Source: CBDDEH01 sp965226865 (lineage in GTDB: Bacteria > Chloroflexota > Dehalococcoidia > Lucifugimonadales > JAGWBF01). Taken from it: DNA of 64,000 bases. A model generated the notes under the pieces. The model worked only from the letters and a program-made list of their open reading frames with translations, was not told where the DNA came from and did not search any database. The stretch is taken from assembly GCA_965226865.1 (NCBI GenBank), contig CBDDEH010000003.1, positions 124,001 to 188,000 of the forward strand, in the 5' to 3' direction. The position numbers and the translations under genes are program-made. Below are positions 52,353 through 59,979 of this stretch, one piece after another (positions within the stretch are counted from its first letter, which is position 1; the number at the start of each line of letters is the position of its first letter).

Positions 52353-53610
52353 GAATGGATGGAGTCTAACAGCGGCGGTTGCGATCCTCTTGGCCCTAAC
52401 CGGTTTGGTCCTGCTCTTAACCATAGCGCTGCTCCAGCCGCCTGCCAGCGATCTCGCCGCCCTCTCGATTTTCCTGCTTATTTCGGGGGGAGTAACCGTT
52501 GCCATCGGCCTGGCCGCTGCCCGATGGGAACTGCCTCGCTGGGTCAGCTCTCTTCGGACGCGACTCATACTGGTGCCGGTGCTCGCGTCTGTGCTGGCTC
52601 TGATCAACGTCGGGTTTACCGCCCTACTAATGTTCCTGTCTAGCCATGATCTAGCTTTGCTGGCCGGACTTTTGGGATTTTCACTGGGTATGTCGATTTT
52701 CGTTGCCTTTGCCTTCTCAAGTTCGACTATACGCTCGATCCACAACCTGGTTGCCGCGGTTCGACGGATGAGTGCCGGTAATCTGGATACAAGGGTTACT
52801 GTGGAATCACAGGACGAAGCGGGCGAGCTGGCGAGTGCCTTTAACACCATGGCCGAACGTTTGGAGGCGAGCTTTAACAGGGAACGTGAGCTTGAGCAGG
52901 CGCGCAAGGAGCTTATCAGAGCTGTGTCTCACGATCTCAGGACACCCTTGGCCTCCATCAGGGCAATGGTGGAGAGCATGAACGACGGAGTGGTTACGGA
53001 TTCGGATACGATGCGACGATATCTCCGCTCGACTCAGGCCGAGGTGGAGCACCTTAGCCAGCTCATCAATGACCTATTCGAGCTTTCTCAGATGGACGCC
53101 GGTGTACTGGAGTTGCACATGGAGACATCCTCCATCCAGGACCTGATCTCGGATACCATGGAGAGCATGACAGCTCAGGCCTTGGCGCGAAAGCTAACGC
53201 TAAAGGGGACGGTTGACGGGGGTCTATCGCCGGTGGTCATGGATGCCGGGCGGGTGCAGCGGGTTCTCTACAATCTTGTCCAGAATGCCATCCGCCATAC
53301 GCCTCCCGACGGTACGATTGTCATACTTGCCCAAGAAGTAGGGACTGAAGTCCGTGTCGACGTCGTTGACACGGGCGAGGGGATTTCGGAAGAGGAGATC
53401 AGCCGGCTCTTCCAACGCGCATATAGATCAGACCGCTCCCGATCGCGGTCTTCGGGAGGCGGTGGATTGGGTCTGAGCATAGCGCAGGGGATAGTGGAGG
53501 CTCACGGTGGTCGGATATGGGCCCAAAGTGCCGTAGGAAAGGGCAGCACCTTGAGCTTCACCCTTCCCAAGGCGCAGATGCAGTTAACCCATGCCGGTGA
53601 TAGGATATAG
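52345..53610 (+). CDS. Sensor histidine kinase (HAMP, HisKA, HATPase)
   Basis: About 421 residues. The N-terminal region has two or more pairs of membrane helices (AVAILLALTGLVLLLTIALL, LIPVLASVL-like segment, LLAGLLGFSLGMSIFVAFAF). A HAMP domain follows (IHNLVAAVRRMSAGNLDTRV), then HisKA with H196 (AVSHDLRTPLASIRAM) and an ATPase domain (LVQNAIRHTPPDGTI, DTGEGISEEE, GGGLGLSIAQGIVEAHGGRI). The extracytoplasmic part is very short, so it may sense within the membrane or through the thioredoxin-like neighbour. ATG 52345 overlaps the regulator by 8 bp. Confidence 0.92.
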   Translation: MAKNGWSLTAAVAILLALTGLVLLLTIALLQPPASDLAALSIFLLISGGVTVAIGLAAARWELPRWVSSLRTRLILVPVLASVLALINVGFTALLMFLSSHDLALLAGLLGFSLGMSIFVAFAFSSSTIRSIHNLVAAVRRMSAGNLDTRVTVESQDEAGELASAFNTMAERLEASFNRERELEQARKELIRAVSHDLRTPLASIRAMVESMNDGVVTDSDTMRRYLRSTQAEVEHLSQLINDLFELSQMDAGVLELHMETSSIQDLISDTMESMTAQALARKLTLKGTVDGGLSPVVMDAGRVQRVLYNLVQNAIRHTPPDGTIVILAQEVGTEVRVDVVDTGEGISEEEISRLFQRAYRSDRSRSRSSGGGGLGLSIAQGIVEAHGGRIWAQSAVGKGSTLSFTLPKAQMQLTHAGDRI

Positions 53611-53794
53611 GGCGTACTTCGTCTTGAGATTTCCGTTGCATCGGGGGAGTTGGTATGCTCACAAATCTGGCTAACGTCACTCTGGTCGTAAAAGACTATG
53701 ATGAGGCGATAAAGTGGTATACAGAGGTCTTGGGCTTGGAGCTTCGTATGGACGGCTCGATGGCAGAGGGTGGTGATTCAAGTGGACCCCATCA

Positions 53795-54730
53795 TCAGGA
53801 CAGCGGTGAGGCTAAAATAAGAGAGTCTACCGCTGGGGTGTCTCGTAAACCTTCATCCGATGGTAAGGCTCGTGGAAGTTCCAGTAAACACCTTTGTGGG
53901 CTCACTGCTTGGAACACCTGACCCGGTGACCGATAGCCCAGGGCTTGATGGGGCCGCTCTTGGTTGTAGAAGGCCAGATAAGCCCCAATCCCCTTTCTGG
54001 CCTCAGTCCCATTTTGGTATGCCTTCAGGTACACCTCCTCGTACTTGATGCTGCGCCACAGCCGTTCCACGAAGACGTTGTCCATGCACCGGCCCCTGCC
54101 GTCCATGCTCACTTGAACGCCTTGCGCCAGCAGCATGCTGGTGAAGGCCTCGCTGGTGAACTGGCTGCCCTGGTCGGTGTTGAAGATCTGTGGCCGACCC
54201 TTGCTCAAGGCCTCTTCCAGAGCCGCAACACAGAAGTCTACCTCCAGGGTGTTGGACAGCCGCCAGGCCAGCACGTAGCGGCTGTGCCAGTCCATGATGG
54301 CCACCAAGTAGAGGAAACCCCGAGCCATGGGTATGTAGGTGATGTCGGTGGCCCACACCTGGTTGACCCGGTTGATCTCCAGCCCCCTGAGCAAGTACGG
54401 ATAGACCTTATGCCCTGGGTTTGGCTTGCTGGTGTTGGGACGCCGGTAGATGGCCTCCAGGCCTATCAGCTGCATCAGCCGGCGGACCCGCTTGCGGTTG
54501 ACCTGGTGTCCGTGATTTCTGAGCCAGGCAGTCATCCTTCTGGAGCCGTAGAAAGGTGTCTTCAGGTACTGTTGGTCTATGAGGGCCATCAACTCCAAGT
54601 CCTCGGCGCCGGCCTCGGTTGGCAGGTAGTACAACGCGGAGCGGCTGATACCCAGCAAGGCGCACTGGCGCACCAGAGACAGCTTCGGTTCTTCTCGGTC
54701 AATCATGGCCCGGCGTTGGGACCGGCTCAC
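53795..54730 (-). CDS. IS3 OrfB, copy 4
   Basis: 311-residue DDE subunit with all catalytic acids. It has one visible substitution near the C-terminus, GQVFQAV in place of GQVFHAV. It is read as OrfAB through -1 slippage at T6. Confidence 0.9.
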   Translation of the reverse strand: MSRSQRRAMIDREEPKLSLVRQCALLGISRSALYYLPTEAGAEDLELMALIDQQYLKTPFYGSRRMTAWLRNHGHQVNRKRVRRLMQLIGLEAIYRRPNTSKPNPGHKVYPYLLRGLEINRVNQVWATDITYIPMARGFLYLVAIMDWHSRYVLAWRLSNTLEVDFCVAALEEALSKGRPQIFNTDQGSQFTSEAFTSMLLAQGVQVSMDGRGRCMDNVFVERLWRSIKYEEVYLKAYQNGTEARKGIGAYLAFYNQERPHQALGYRSPGQVFQAVSPQRCLLELPRALPSDEGLRDTPAVDSLILASPLS

Positions 54731-55011
54731 AACCCGAAGCTCCGTGACAAAAAATCCCGTTCCACCTTGAGCTGCCCAATCTGTTGGTAGAGCTGGGCAG
54801 TGAGGACCTCTTGGTCCTTCTCCTGGCGTCCAGCACCATTTTCAAAGAGGTGCGGCGCCCCCTGAGTCAAGGCCTTCTTCCAGGCATGGATCTGGCTCGG
54901 GTGGACTTCAAACCGGCTGGCCAGCTCTGCAATGGTGTGCTCCCCTTGGAGCGCGGCCAAAGCCACTTTGGCCTTGAAGACTGGGCTGTGCTTCTTACGT
55001 GTTTGCTTCAT
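54727..55011 (-). CDS. IS3 OrfA, copy 4
   Basis: 94-residue helix-turn-helix subunit identical to copy 3 OrfA; it overlaps OrfB by 4 bp. Confidence 0.9.
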   Translation of the reverse strand: MKQTRKKHSPVFKAKVALAALQGEHTIAELASRFEVHPSQIHAWKKALTQGAPHLFENGAGRQEKDQEVLTAQLYQQIGQLKVERDFLSRSFGL

Positions 55012-55449
55012 GTCCTGCTCCTTGTTTCCGTCCTATTTTAGGAGCGGGACTCTCTCTTAGCCACCTGTCCGAATTTTGGGGTCCACCTCAGATTACCGTT
55101 TCGTAACCGTGGGCGTCAAAGGCCAGGGCGATGTCTCCATCGTGCTCCACAAGCCCATGGGGGAAGCTCCAGCGGGGCCTTCCGGTATCCACGGTCTCCT
55201 GTTTCATACGGACAACTGCCGCCAAGAAGTTGAGAGGCTCCGCCAGTACGGCACGGCGATAACTCTGGAGCCTGAGGAGCAGCCCTGGGGCGTTCAGGCG
55301 GTGTTCGAGGACCTATACGGCAACTCACACGTATTGGTGGAACCGACTGAGGTCGCCTTTCGCTGAGGCAAGGTCGAAGTCTAAAACCTGGTATCGACGA
55401 TACACCGCTGGTATACTGGGTCTAGCTGAACTCTAGGGGGCGGAACAGA

Positions 55450-56064
55450 ATGGCCCAGACCCACGTCAAAGTATATTCCGACTATATTTGAGGCTTTTGC
55501 TATGTCGGCCAGGGCTTGGTCGAACAGTTGAGAGCCGATTACGACACTAACGTCGAATGGCAAGCCTTTGAGCTCCGCCCCGACAACCCGCCCGAAGGAA
55601 CACCGATCACCCCTGAGGACCGAGTACGATACCGTGGCACGGTCGAATCGCTGACACAGAGGGCAAAGTCGTTTGGACTGGAGTTCAGAAGCCCTGACAA
55701 GCTCCCAAATTCCCGGCGCGCCTTCGAATCTGCGGAGTTCGCCAGAACACAAGGGAAGCACAAAGAGTTCCACGGGGCCGTGTTTAGCAAGTTGTACGCT
55801 GATAACCTGGACATCAACTCATGGGATGTCCTCAAATCCGCTGCTGACGACGCGGGGCTGGATGCCGCGGAGATGCAGCGACAAGTTGAGTCTGGCGCCT
55901 TCAGCGCCATTGTAGGCCAACAGGTCGACGAAGGCCGTGCTCTGGGGATAAACGGTGTGCCGACGTTTATCTTCAATGACAGATATGCCGTGGTTGGAGC
56001 CCACCCTTACGACGTGTTCCAGCAGGTCATGGATAAGATAAATTCTGAGGCAGATGAGGCGTAG
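55450..56064 (+). CDS. DsbA-family (FrnE-like) oxidoreductase with UGA-encoded selenocysteine (UGFC)
   Basis: One frame of 204 codons from ATG 55450 (GGGGGCGG about 8 nt upstream), broken only by TGA at 55489-55491 (codon 14). The N-terminus reads AQTHVKVYSDYI[TGA]GFCYVG, where FrnE-type DsbA proteins have VCPFCYVG, so the UGA sits exactly at the first active-site Cys. The frame then follows the family to the end: WQAFELRPDNPPEGTPITPE, helical insert, and INGVPTFIFNDRYAVVGAHP with the cis-Pro loop. A hairpin (55505-55523) follows the UGA, and selA is in the window. It has no signal peptide and is probably a cytoplasmic thiol-selenol oxidoreductase. Confidence 0.86.
55505..55523 (+). promoter_or_regulatory. 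Putative bacterial SECIS hairpin of the UGFC protein
   Basis: TCGGCC (55505-55510) pairs with GGTCGA (55518-55523), including one G-U pair, around the seven-base loop AGGGCTT. The loop starts 19 nt after the UGA and has G in its first two bases, as in the hairpin at 43552-43582. The stem is short, so the call rests mostly on position and loop. Confidence 0.5.
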
Positions 56065-56829
56065 CTACTCTGCCTTGCTTGCCAATACTATCATCCGCCG
56101 AGACGACACAGAGTAGGGCTCATCGTTAAACCCGCCGTATACAGATTCGAAACGTAGACCTGCTTTCTCCATCATCCGCTCGGTTTCCGTAAGCGTGTAG
56201 AGCCGCACGTTATGGCCCACGGAATACCTCTTTGAGCCATCGGGCTCTACGATAGTGAAGGTAACGTGGATCCGGCTGGTCAACAGGTCGATTTCCCGGT
56301 GCTCCAGGTACATCGAGCCGTCTTCGCCCTGGTGCCATTCGTTTTGTATGTAGTTGGAAACTACCCATTCCCGGTTCCTATTGTCAAGAAGGACTCGCCC
56401 TTGGGGCTTTAGCGCCTTGAATATCTCGTTTAATACAACCATGTCATCGTCCTCCGACGCCAGATATCCGAAAGACGTGAACATGTTGATTACGGCGTCG
56501 AAGTGAGCCTCAAAGGGTATGACTCTCATGTCGCTGTTGACCGATTGTAGAGCCAGTCCGCGCGCCCGTGCCGTGTGGTCCAGTTGCTCCAGATAATCCT
56601 TGCTCAAGTCCTGAGCCGTTACGTGGAAGCCGCGCTCGGCCAGCAATAGGGAGTGGCGTCCGAGACCACAGCATAGGTCCAGGATCTTGTCTTCTGGCTT
56701 GAGGTCCAGGACTCGCTCGACAAAGGCGACTTCGACGGCAGTGCGTTCGTCTGTAAGCAAGTGGCCGTAGGTTTTTACGTAGTCTTCCCTGAAAAACTCC
56801 TCATACCAGGGAGACTGGGACTTCGTCAT
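56065..56829 (-). CDS. Class I SAM-dependent methyltransferase
   Basis: 254 residues. Motif I is KILDLCCGLGRHSLLLAERG (about 48-67) with the acidic residue in VTAQDLSKDYLEQL, and motif IV is near FDAVINMFTSFGYLASEDDD. A beta-rich C-terminus (HVTFTIVEPDGSKRYSVGHN) follows. The small-molecule methyltransferase fold is clear; the substrate is not. It ends one base after the convergent DsbA-like gene. The ATG 56829 begins MTKSQSPWYEEFFREDYVKT. Confidence 0.88.
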   Translation of the reverse strand: MTKSQSPWYEEFFREDYVKTYGHLLTDERTAVEVAFVERVLDLKPEDKILDLCCGLGRHSLLLAERGFHVTAQDLSKDYLEQLDHTARARGLALQSVNSDMRVIPFEAHFDAVINMFTSFGYLASEDDDMVVLNEIFKALKPQGRVLLDNRNREWVVSNYIQNEWHQGEDGSMYLEHREIDLLTSRIHVTFTIVEPDGSKRYSVGHNVRLYTLTETERMMEKAGLRFESVYGGFNDEPYSVSSRRMIVLASKAE

Positions 56830-56997
56830 AACTTTTCTCTTATCACATGTCCTGCCGTTATAGGCCTGCTGCTATGGACCTGTACGGTCTCGGACGAGCT
56901 CGTCTGACCCTTATGCTAGAATAAACACGTCTCCAGTTCTACTTTGTCCTATAGTATCCTGTTATCCTGCGCTCATATCAAATCTATCGAGGCCTAA

Positions 56998-57762
56998 ATG
57001 CTGACGTTGGAAGGAAAATCCGCTCTATTGGCTGGAACCAAGCGTGTTGGGCAACGCGTTGCCGTGAGGCTGGCAGCGGAAGGCGTGAGTATGACGATAG
57101 CATATCGTAGCTCCAAGTCCGAAGCCGACCGCCTGCACGAGCAACTGATGCCTATATCGGACCGTGTGGTCCTCGTCCAGGGCGACGTGAGTGTAGAAGA
57201 AGACGTCGAGCGAATGGTGAACTTGGCAACTGAAACCATGGGGAGTTTGTCTTTTGTCGTTAACCTGGCATCTGGCTTCCCAAGAACGCCCCTGGAATCG
57301 CTGGACAGCAAAAGCTGGGACAACTCCATGGTGACGGCTAAGGGGAGCTACTTACTCGCTGTCCATTCGGCCCGTCGAATGGCGGTCAACCAGGGCCCGA
57401 CGCGGGGCCACATTGTCTTTTTCAGCGACTGGGCCGCCATGGAAACACCCTATCGGGAATACTTGCCGTATCTGACCTCCAAGGCGGCGATCGACTTTAT
57501 GACCCGCGCTTTCGCCATGGAACTGGCCCCTAATGGTATTCTTGTCAACGCTATCGCACCTGGGCCCACAATGCGTCCCCCGGAAATCAGCGAGGAGGTG
57601 TGGCAGAAGGATGTCCTGGACCAAGCGCCTCTGAGACGGGAGTCCTCGGCGGATGATATAGCTGAGCTCATAGTGACCTTGCTGAAAAGCGAGACCATTA
57701 CGGGAGAAACCATACGAGTAGATTCTGGCAGACACCTGGCCGGACCGGGATCTGCCGGTTAG
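56998..57762 (+). CDS. Short-chain dehydrogenase/reductase, possibly a pteridine reductase
   Basis: 254 residues. The Rossmann start LLAGTKRVGQRVAVRLAAEG is a variant of TGxxxGxG (AGTKRVGQ), with NLASGFPRTPLESL in place of NNAG, the catalytic YLPYLTSKAAIDF (YxxxK), and a C-terminal ETIRVDSGRHL. The altered TGxxxGxG and the NxAS sequence recall PTR1/FolM pteridine reductases. It is followed within 9 bp by queD, then queC and folE, so reduction of a dihydropterin made by that operon is a reasonable inference. A fatty-acid-type ketoreductase is the alternative. Confidence 0.85.
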   Translation: MLTLEGKSALLAGTKRVGQRVAVRLAAEGVSMTIAYRSSKSEADRLHEQLMPISDRVVLVQGDVSVEEDVERMVNLATETMGSLSFVVNLASGFPRTPLESLDSKSWDNSMVTAKGSYLLAVHSARRMAVNQGPTRGHIVFFSDWAAMETPYREYLPYLTSKAAIDFMTRAFAMELAPNGILVNAIAPGPTMRPPEISEEVWQKDVLDQAPLRRESSADDIAELIVTLLKSETITGETIRVDSGRHLAGPGSAG

Positions 57763-57771
57763 AGAGGCCCG

Positions 57772-58182
57772 GTGGCCATTCACAAGGTGACTAAGGCCAT
57801 CGATTTTTGCTATGGCCACCGATTATTGGACCACAAAGGCAAGTGCAGGCACCTGCACGGCCACAACGCCCTGCTTGAAGTCGACATAGAGGCGGACTCC
57901 TTGGATGGGTTGGGTATGGTGACGGACTTTGCAGAAGTGCAGGAACAGGTCAAAGGATGGATCGACGCCAACTTGGACCACAAGATGTTGCTCTGTAAGC
58001 GGGACCCGGTGGCCCCTGTCCTGATGGAGATGGGGGAGTCATTGTATTTAATGGACGGCAATCCAACGGCAGAAAACATATCAAAGCACATTTGTGAGCA
58101 GGTACGCATTCAGGGATTGCAAGTGTCCGAGGTGCGCCTTTGGGAAACCCCATCCAGCTATGCCACATACCGAGGGGAGTAG
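57772..58182 (+). CDS. queD: 6-carboxy-5,6,7,8-tetrahydropterin synthase (QueD/PTPS family)
   Basis: 136 residues of the 6-pyruvoyl-tetrahydropterin synthase fold, which converts dihydroneopterin triphosphate. The zinc ligands are in FCYGHRLLDH and CRHLHGHN, and the catalytic Cys is in KGKCRHLHGHN. WIDANLDHKMLL and NPTAENISKHI are also conserved. GTG start. It sits between the SDR gene and queC, with folE next, giving the GTP-to-preQ0 steps except QueE. A true PTPS role in tetrahydropterin synthesis is possible given the SDR neighbour. Confidence 0.9.
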   Translation: MAIHKVTKAIDFCYGHRLLDHKGKCRHLHGHNALLEVDIEADSLDGLGMVTDFAEVQEQVKGWIDANLDHKMLLCKRDPVAPVLMEMGESLYLMDGNPTAENISKHICEQVRIQGLQVSEVRLWETPSSYATYRGE

Positions 58183-58184
58183 GC

Positions 58185-58847
58185 TTGGATAGGGTTGCAG
58201 TCCTTGCCAGCGGAGGACTTGACAGTTCCATCTTGTTAACGGATCTGTCGAGGGGCTCTGAGGTGCTTCCCATTTACGTAAAGGCTGGTCTGGCGTGGGA
58301 GGAGCAAGAGAGCCAGGCTCTCGAAAGATTCCTGGCTTATCTGAAGGGACATAACATAAACCCCGTTACTACCCTGGAGGTGACGATGCGGCCCATCTAT
58401 GGTGAGCATTGGAGCGTCACTGGAGATGACGTGCCCGGAGCCGGAACGGACGACCAGGAGGTCTTCTTGCCGGGACGAAACGTGATACTCCTCGGACTTG
58501 CCGCCGCCTGGTGCAGCACCCATGGAGTTCATTCCATCGCTATAGGATCCCTGGGCTCCAATCCCTTTCCAGATGCCACCCAGAATTTCTTTGATGACTT
58601 CGCCAAAGTGATTAGCCAGGGGTTGGCCCATGAGATCAGGATACTGGCTCCATACCTGGGTTTTCACAAACAAGATCTCATTGGCAAGAACAGCCACCTA
58701 CCATTGGGTCTCACACTGACTTGCATGGCCCCGAAGCTGGGTGTTCACTGCGGCGCATGTAACAAGTGCCACGAGAGACGCCTTGCTTTCAGGACCGCCG
58801 GTGTGGCAGACAGTACGGTTTACGACGTGGTTAACGGGGGAGTATAG
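58185..58847 (+). CDS. queC: 7-cyano-7-deazaguanine synthase
   Basis: About 220 residues. QueC converts 7-carboxy-7-deazaguanine to preQ0 with ATP and ammonia. The PP-loop VAVLASGGLDSSILLTDLSR is at the N-terminus, and four zinc cysteines lie in LTCMAPKLGVHCGACNKCHE near the C-terminus. The TTG 58185 is used because GGGGAG lies about 6 nt before it and queD ends 2 bp upstream. preQ0 leads to queuosine in tRNA or to deazapurine DNA modifications. queE is not in the window. Confidence 0.92.
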   Translation: MDRVAVLASGGLDSSILLTDLSRGSEVLPIYVKAGLAWEEQESQALERFLAYLKGHNINPVTTLEVTMRPIYGEHWSVTGDDVPGAGTDDQEVFLPGRNVILLGLAAAWCSTHGVHSIAIGSLGSNPFPDATQNFFDDFAKVISQGLAHEIRILAPYLGFHKQDLIGKNSHLPLGLTLTCMAPKLGVHCGACNKCHERRLAFRTAGVADSTVYDVVNGGV

Positions 58848-58848
58848 G

Positions 58849-59466
58849 TTGGACAAAGAGGAACGTCTGGAAAAGCTGAAGCCGCTGCTGAGGGATGTCC
58901 TCGCTATATTGGGCGAGAACCCTGACCGGGAAGGCTTGCGCACAACACCCGAGAGATGGGCGAAGTCTTTGGTGGAGTATACCGAGGGCACCAGGGAGAA
59001 CGCTCAGAAACATCTCGAGGTGGTCTTCCAGTTGGACGAGGACGATTATCCAATGGGTTCCGACGACATGATAATCGTTGATAACATCGAGTTTGTATCC
59101 AGTTGCGAGCACCACATCGCACCGATAAGAGGCCTGGTTCATATTGGATACGTGCCAAATCCCAAAAGCAGGGTGATCACTGGTCTATCCAAACTCTCTC
59201 GTGTGGTGGAGGTGTTCGCCCGTAGGCTGCAGGTCCAAGAGAGGATGACGCAACAGATTGCCAAGGCTATTGAAAATCACCTGAAACCTTTAGGGGTGAT
59301 CGTGGTTGTACAGGCTGTGCACTACTGCATGATCCAGCGGGGGGTACAGCAACGCTCGAGCACGACTGTAACAACCGCCCGCCATGGCATCTTCCTAGAC
59401 AAGCCAGAGCTCGAAGCCAAGTTCCAGGGATACATTCGAATGCACATGGACGGCAGCAACAAGTAG
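58849..59466 (+). CDS. folE: GTP cyclohydrolase I
   Basis: About 205 residues. FolE makes dihydroneopterin triphosphate from GTP, the common precursor for folate, tetrahydropterins and 7-deazaguanines. The signatures are NPDREGLRTTPERWAKSL, the zinc/catalytic FVSSCEHHIAPIRGLVHIGY, and RLQVQERMTQQIAKAI, with the conserved late Cys/His in VQAVHYCMIQRGVQQRSS. The start is TTG 58849, one base after the queC stop, with GGGGGAG about 9 nt upstream. It closes the SDR-queD-queC-folE operon. Confidence 0.94.
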   Translation: MDKEERLEKLKPLLRDVLAILGENPDREGLRTTPERWAKSLVEYTEGTRENAQKHLEVVFQLDEDDYPMGSDDMIIVDNIEFVSSCEHHIAPIRGLVHIGYVPNPKSRVITGLSKLSRVVEVFARRLQVQERMTQQIAKAIENHLKPLGVIVVVQAVHYCMIQRGVQQRSSTTVTTARHGIFLDKPELEAKFQGYIRMHMDGSNK

Positions 59467-59535
59467 ACCCTGACCCCTATCACGAAAGTGGTATAACATC
59501 GCAATTCGCACTAACTATTTTTATGGAGGGATTTG

Positions 59536-59979
59536 ATGGCAGCGATTCGAAAAGCGAGTGTAGTTTGGGATGGTGACCTGGCTTCCGGACAAGGTATTGT
59601 GGGCGCAGATACCAGCAAGGCGTTCAGCGACCTTCCAGTAACCTGGGCTTCGCGTACCGAGTCGGCCGATGGTCGCACGAGCCCGGAGGAGCTGGTCGCC
59701 GCGGCCCACTCCAGTTGCTTCGCCATGGCCTTGTCCGCCGGCCTGGGTCGAGCAGGGACTCCGCCGGAGCACCTGGAGGTGAGCGCCACCGTAACTTTCG
59801 ACAAGGTGGAAGCCGGCTGGAAAGTCGTCTCCAGCGAGCTGACGGTGCGGGGCAGAGTTCCTGGCATCGACGCCGAGGGCTTTCGGAAAGCCGCTGAGGC
59901 GACGAAGGACGGCTGTCCCATATCGGGTGCCATGAAGGGCAACGTGGCAATGAGCGTCCAGGCGACCCTGGAGAGCTAG
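59536..59979 (+). CDS. OsmC/Ohr-family peroxiredoxin
   Basis: About 147 residues. Both redox cysteines are present: SPEELVAAAHSSCFAMALSA on the central helix and EATKDGCPISGAMKGNVAMS near the C-terminus. OsmC proteins reduce organic hydroperoxides. The ATG at 59536 lies 6 nt after GGAGGG. It is monocistronic after folE. It contrasts with the cysteine-less OsmC-like protein at 24642-25100. Confidence 0.9.
   Translation: MAAIRKASVVWDGDLASGQGIVGADTSKAFSDLPVTWASRTESADGRTSPEELVAAAHSSCFAMALSAGLGRAGTPPEHLEVSATVTFDKVEAGWKVVSSELTVRGRVPGIDAEGFRKAAEATKDGCPISGAMKGNVAMSVQATLES

Larger units (their letters stand above)
53778..55090 (-). mobile_element. IS3-family element, copy 4
   Basis: A 1,313-bp copy flanked by a perfect GAT duplication (53775-53777 and 55091-55093). 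It inserted into the VOC-family gene in the opposite orientation. It shares the T6 slippery site and single-base differences with copy 3. Confidence 0.94.
53655..55366 (+). pseudogene. VOC/glyoxalase-fold protein, split by IS3 copy 4
   Basis: The parts 53655-53777 and 55094-55366 join into a 132-residue vicinal-oxygen-chelate protein once the IS and one GAT copy are removed: VTLVVKDYDEAIKWYTEVLG, LELRMDGSMAEGGD joins YRFVTVGVKGQGDVSIVLHK, then GLLFHTDNCRQEVERLRQYG and DLYGNSHVLVEPTEV. The family includes glyoxalase I and ring-cleaving dioxygenases; this one is of the short, unassigned type. ATG 53655 lies behind GGGGGAG. The insertion lies about a third of the way in, so no function is expected. 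Confidence 0.86.

Noticed and set aside
56940..56997. preQ1 riboswitch before the SDR-queD-queC-folE operon
   Set aside because: I could not find the short hairpin followed by an A-rich tail and Shine-Dalgarno expected for preQ1-I.
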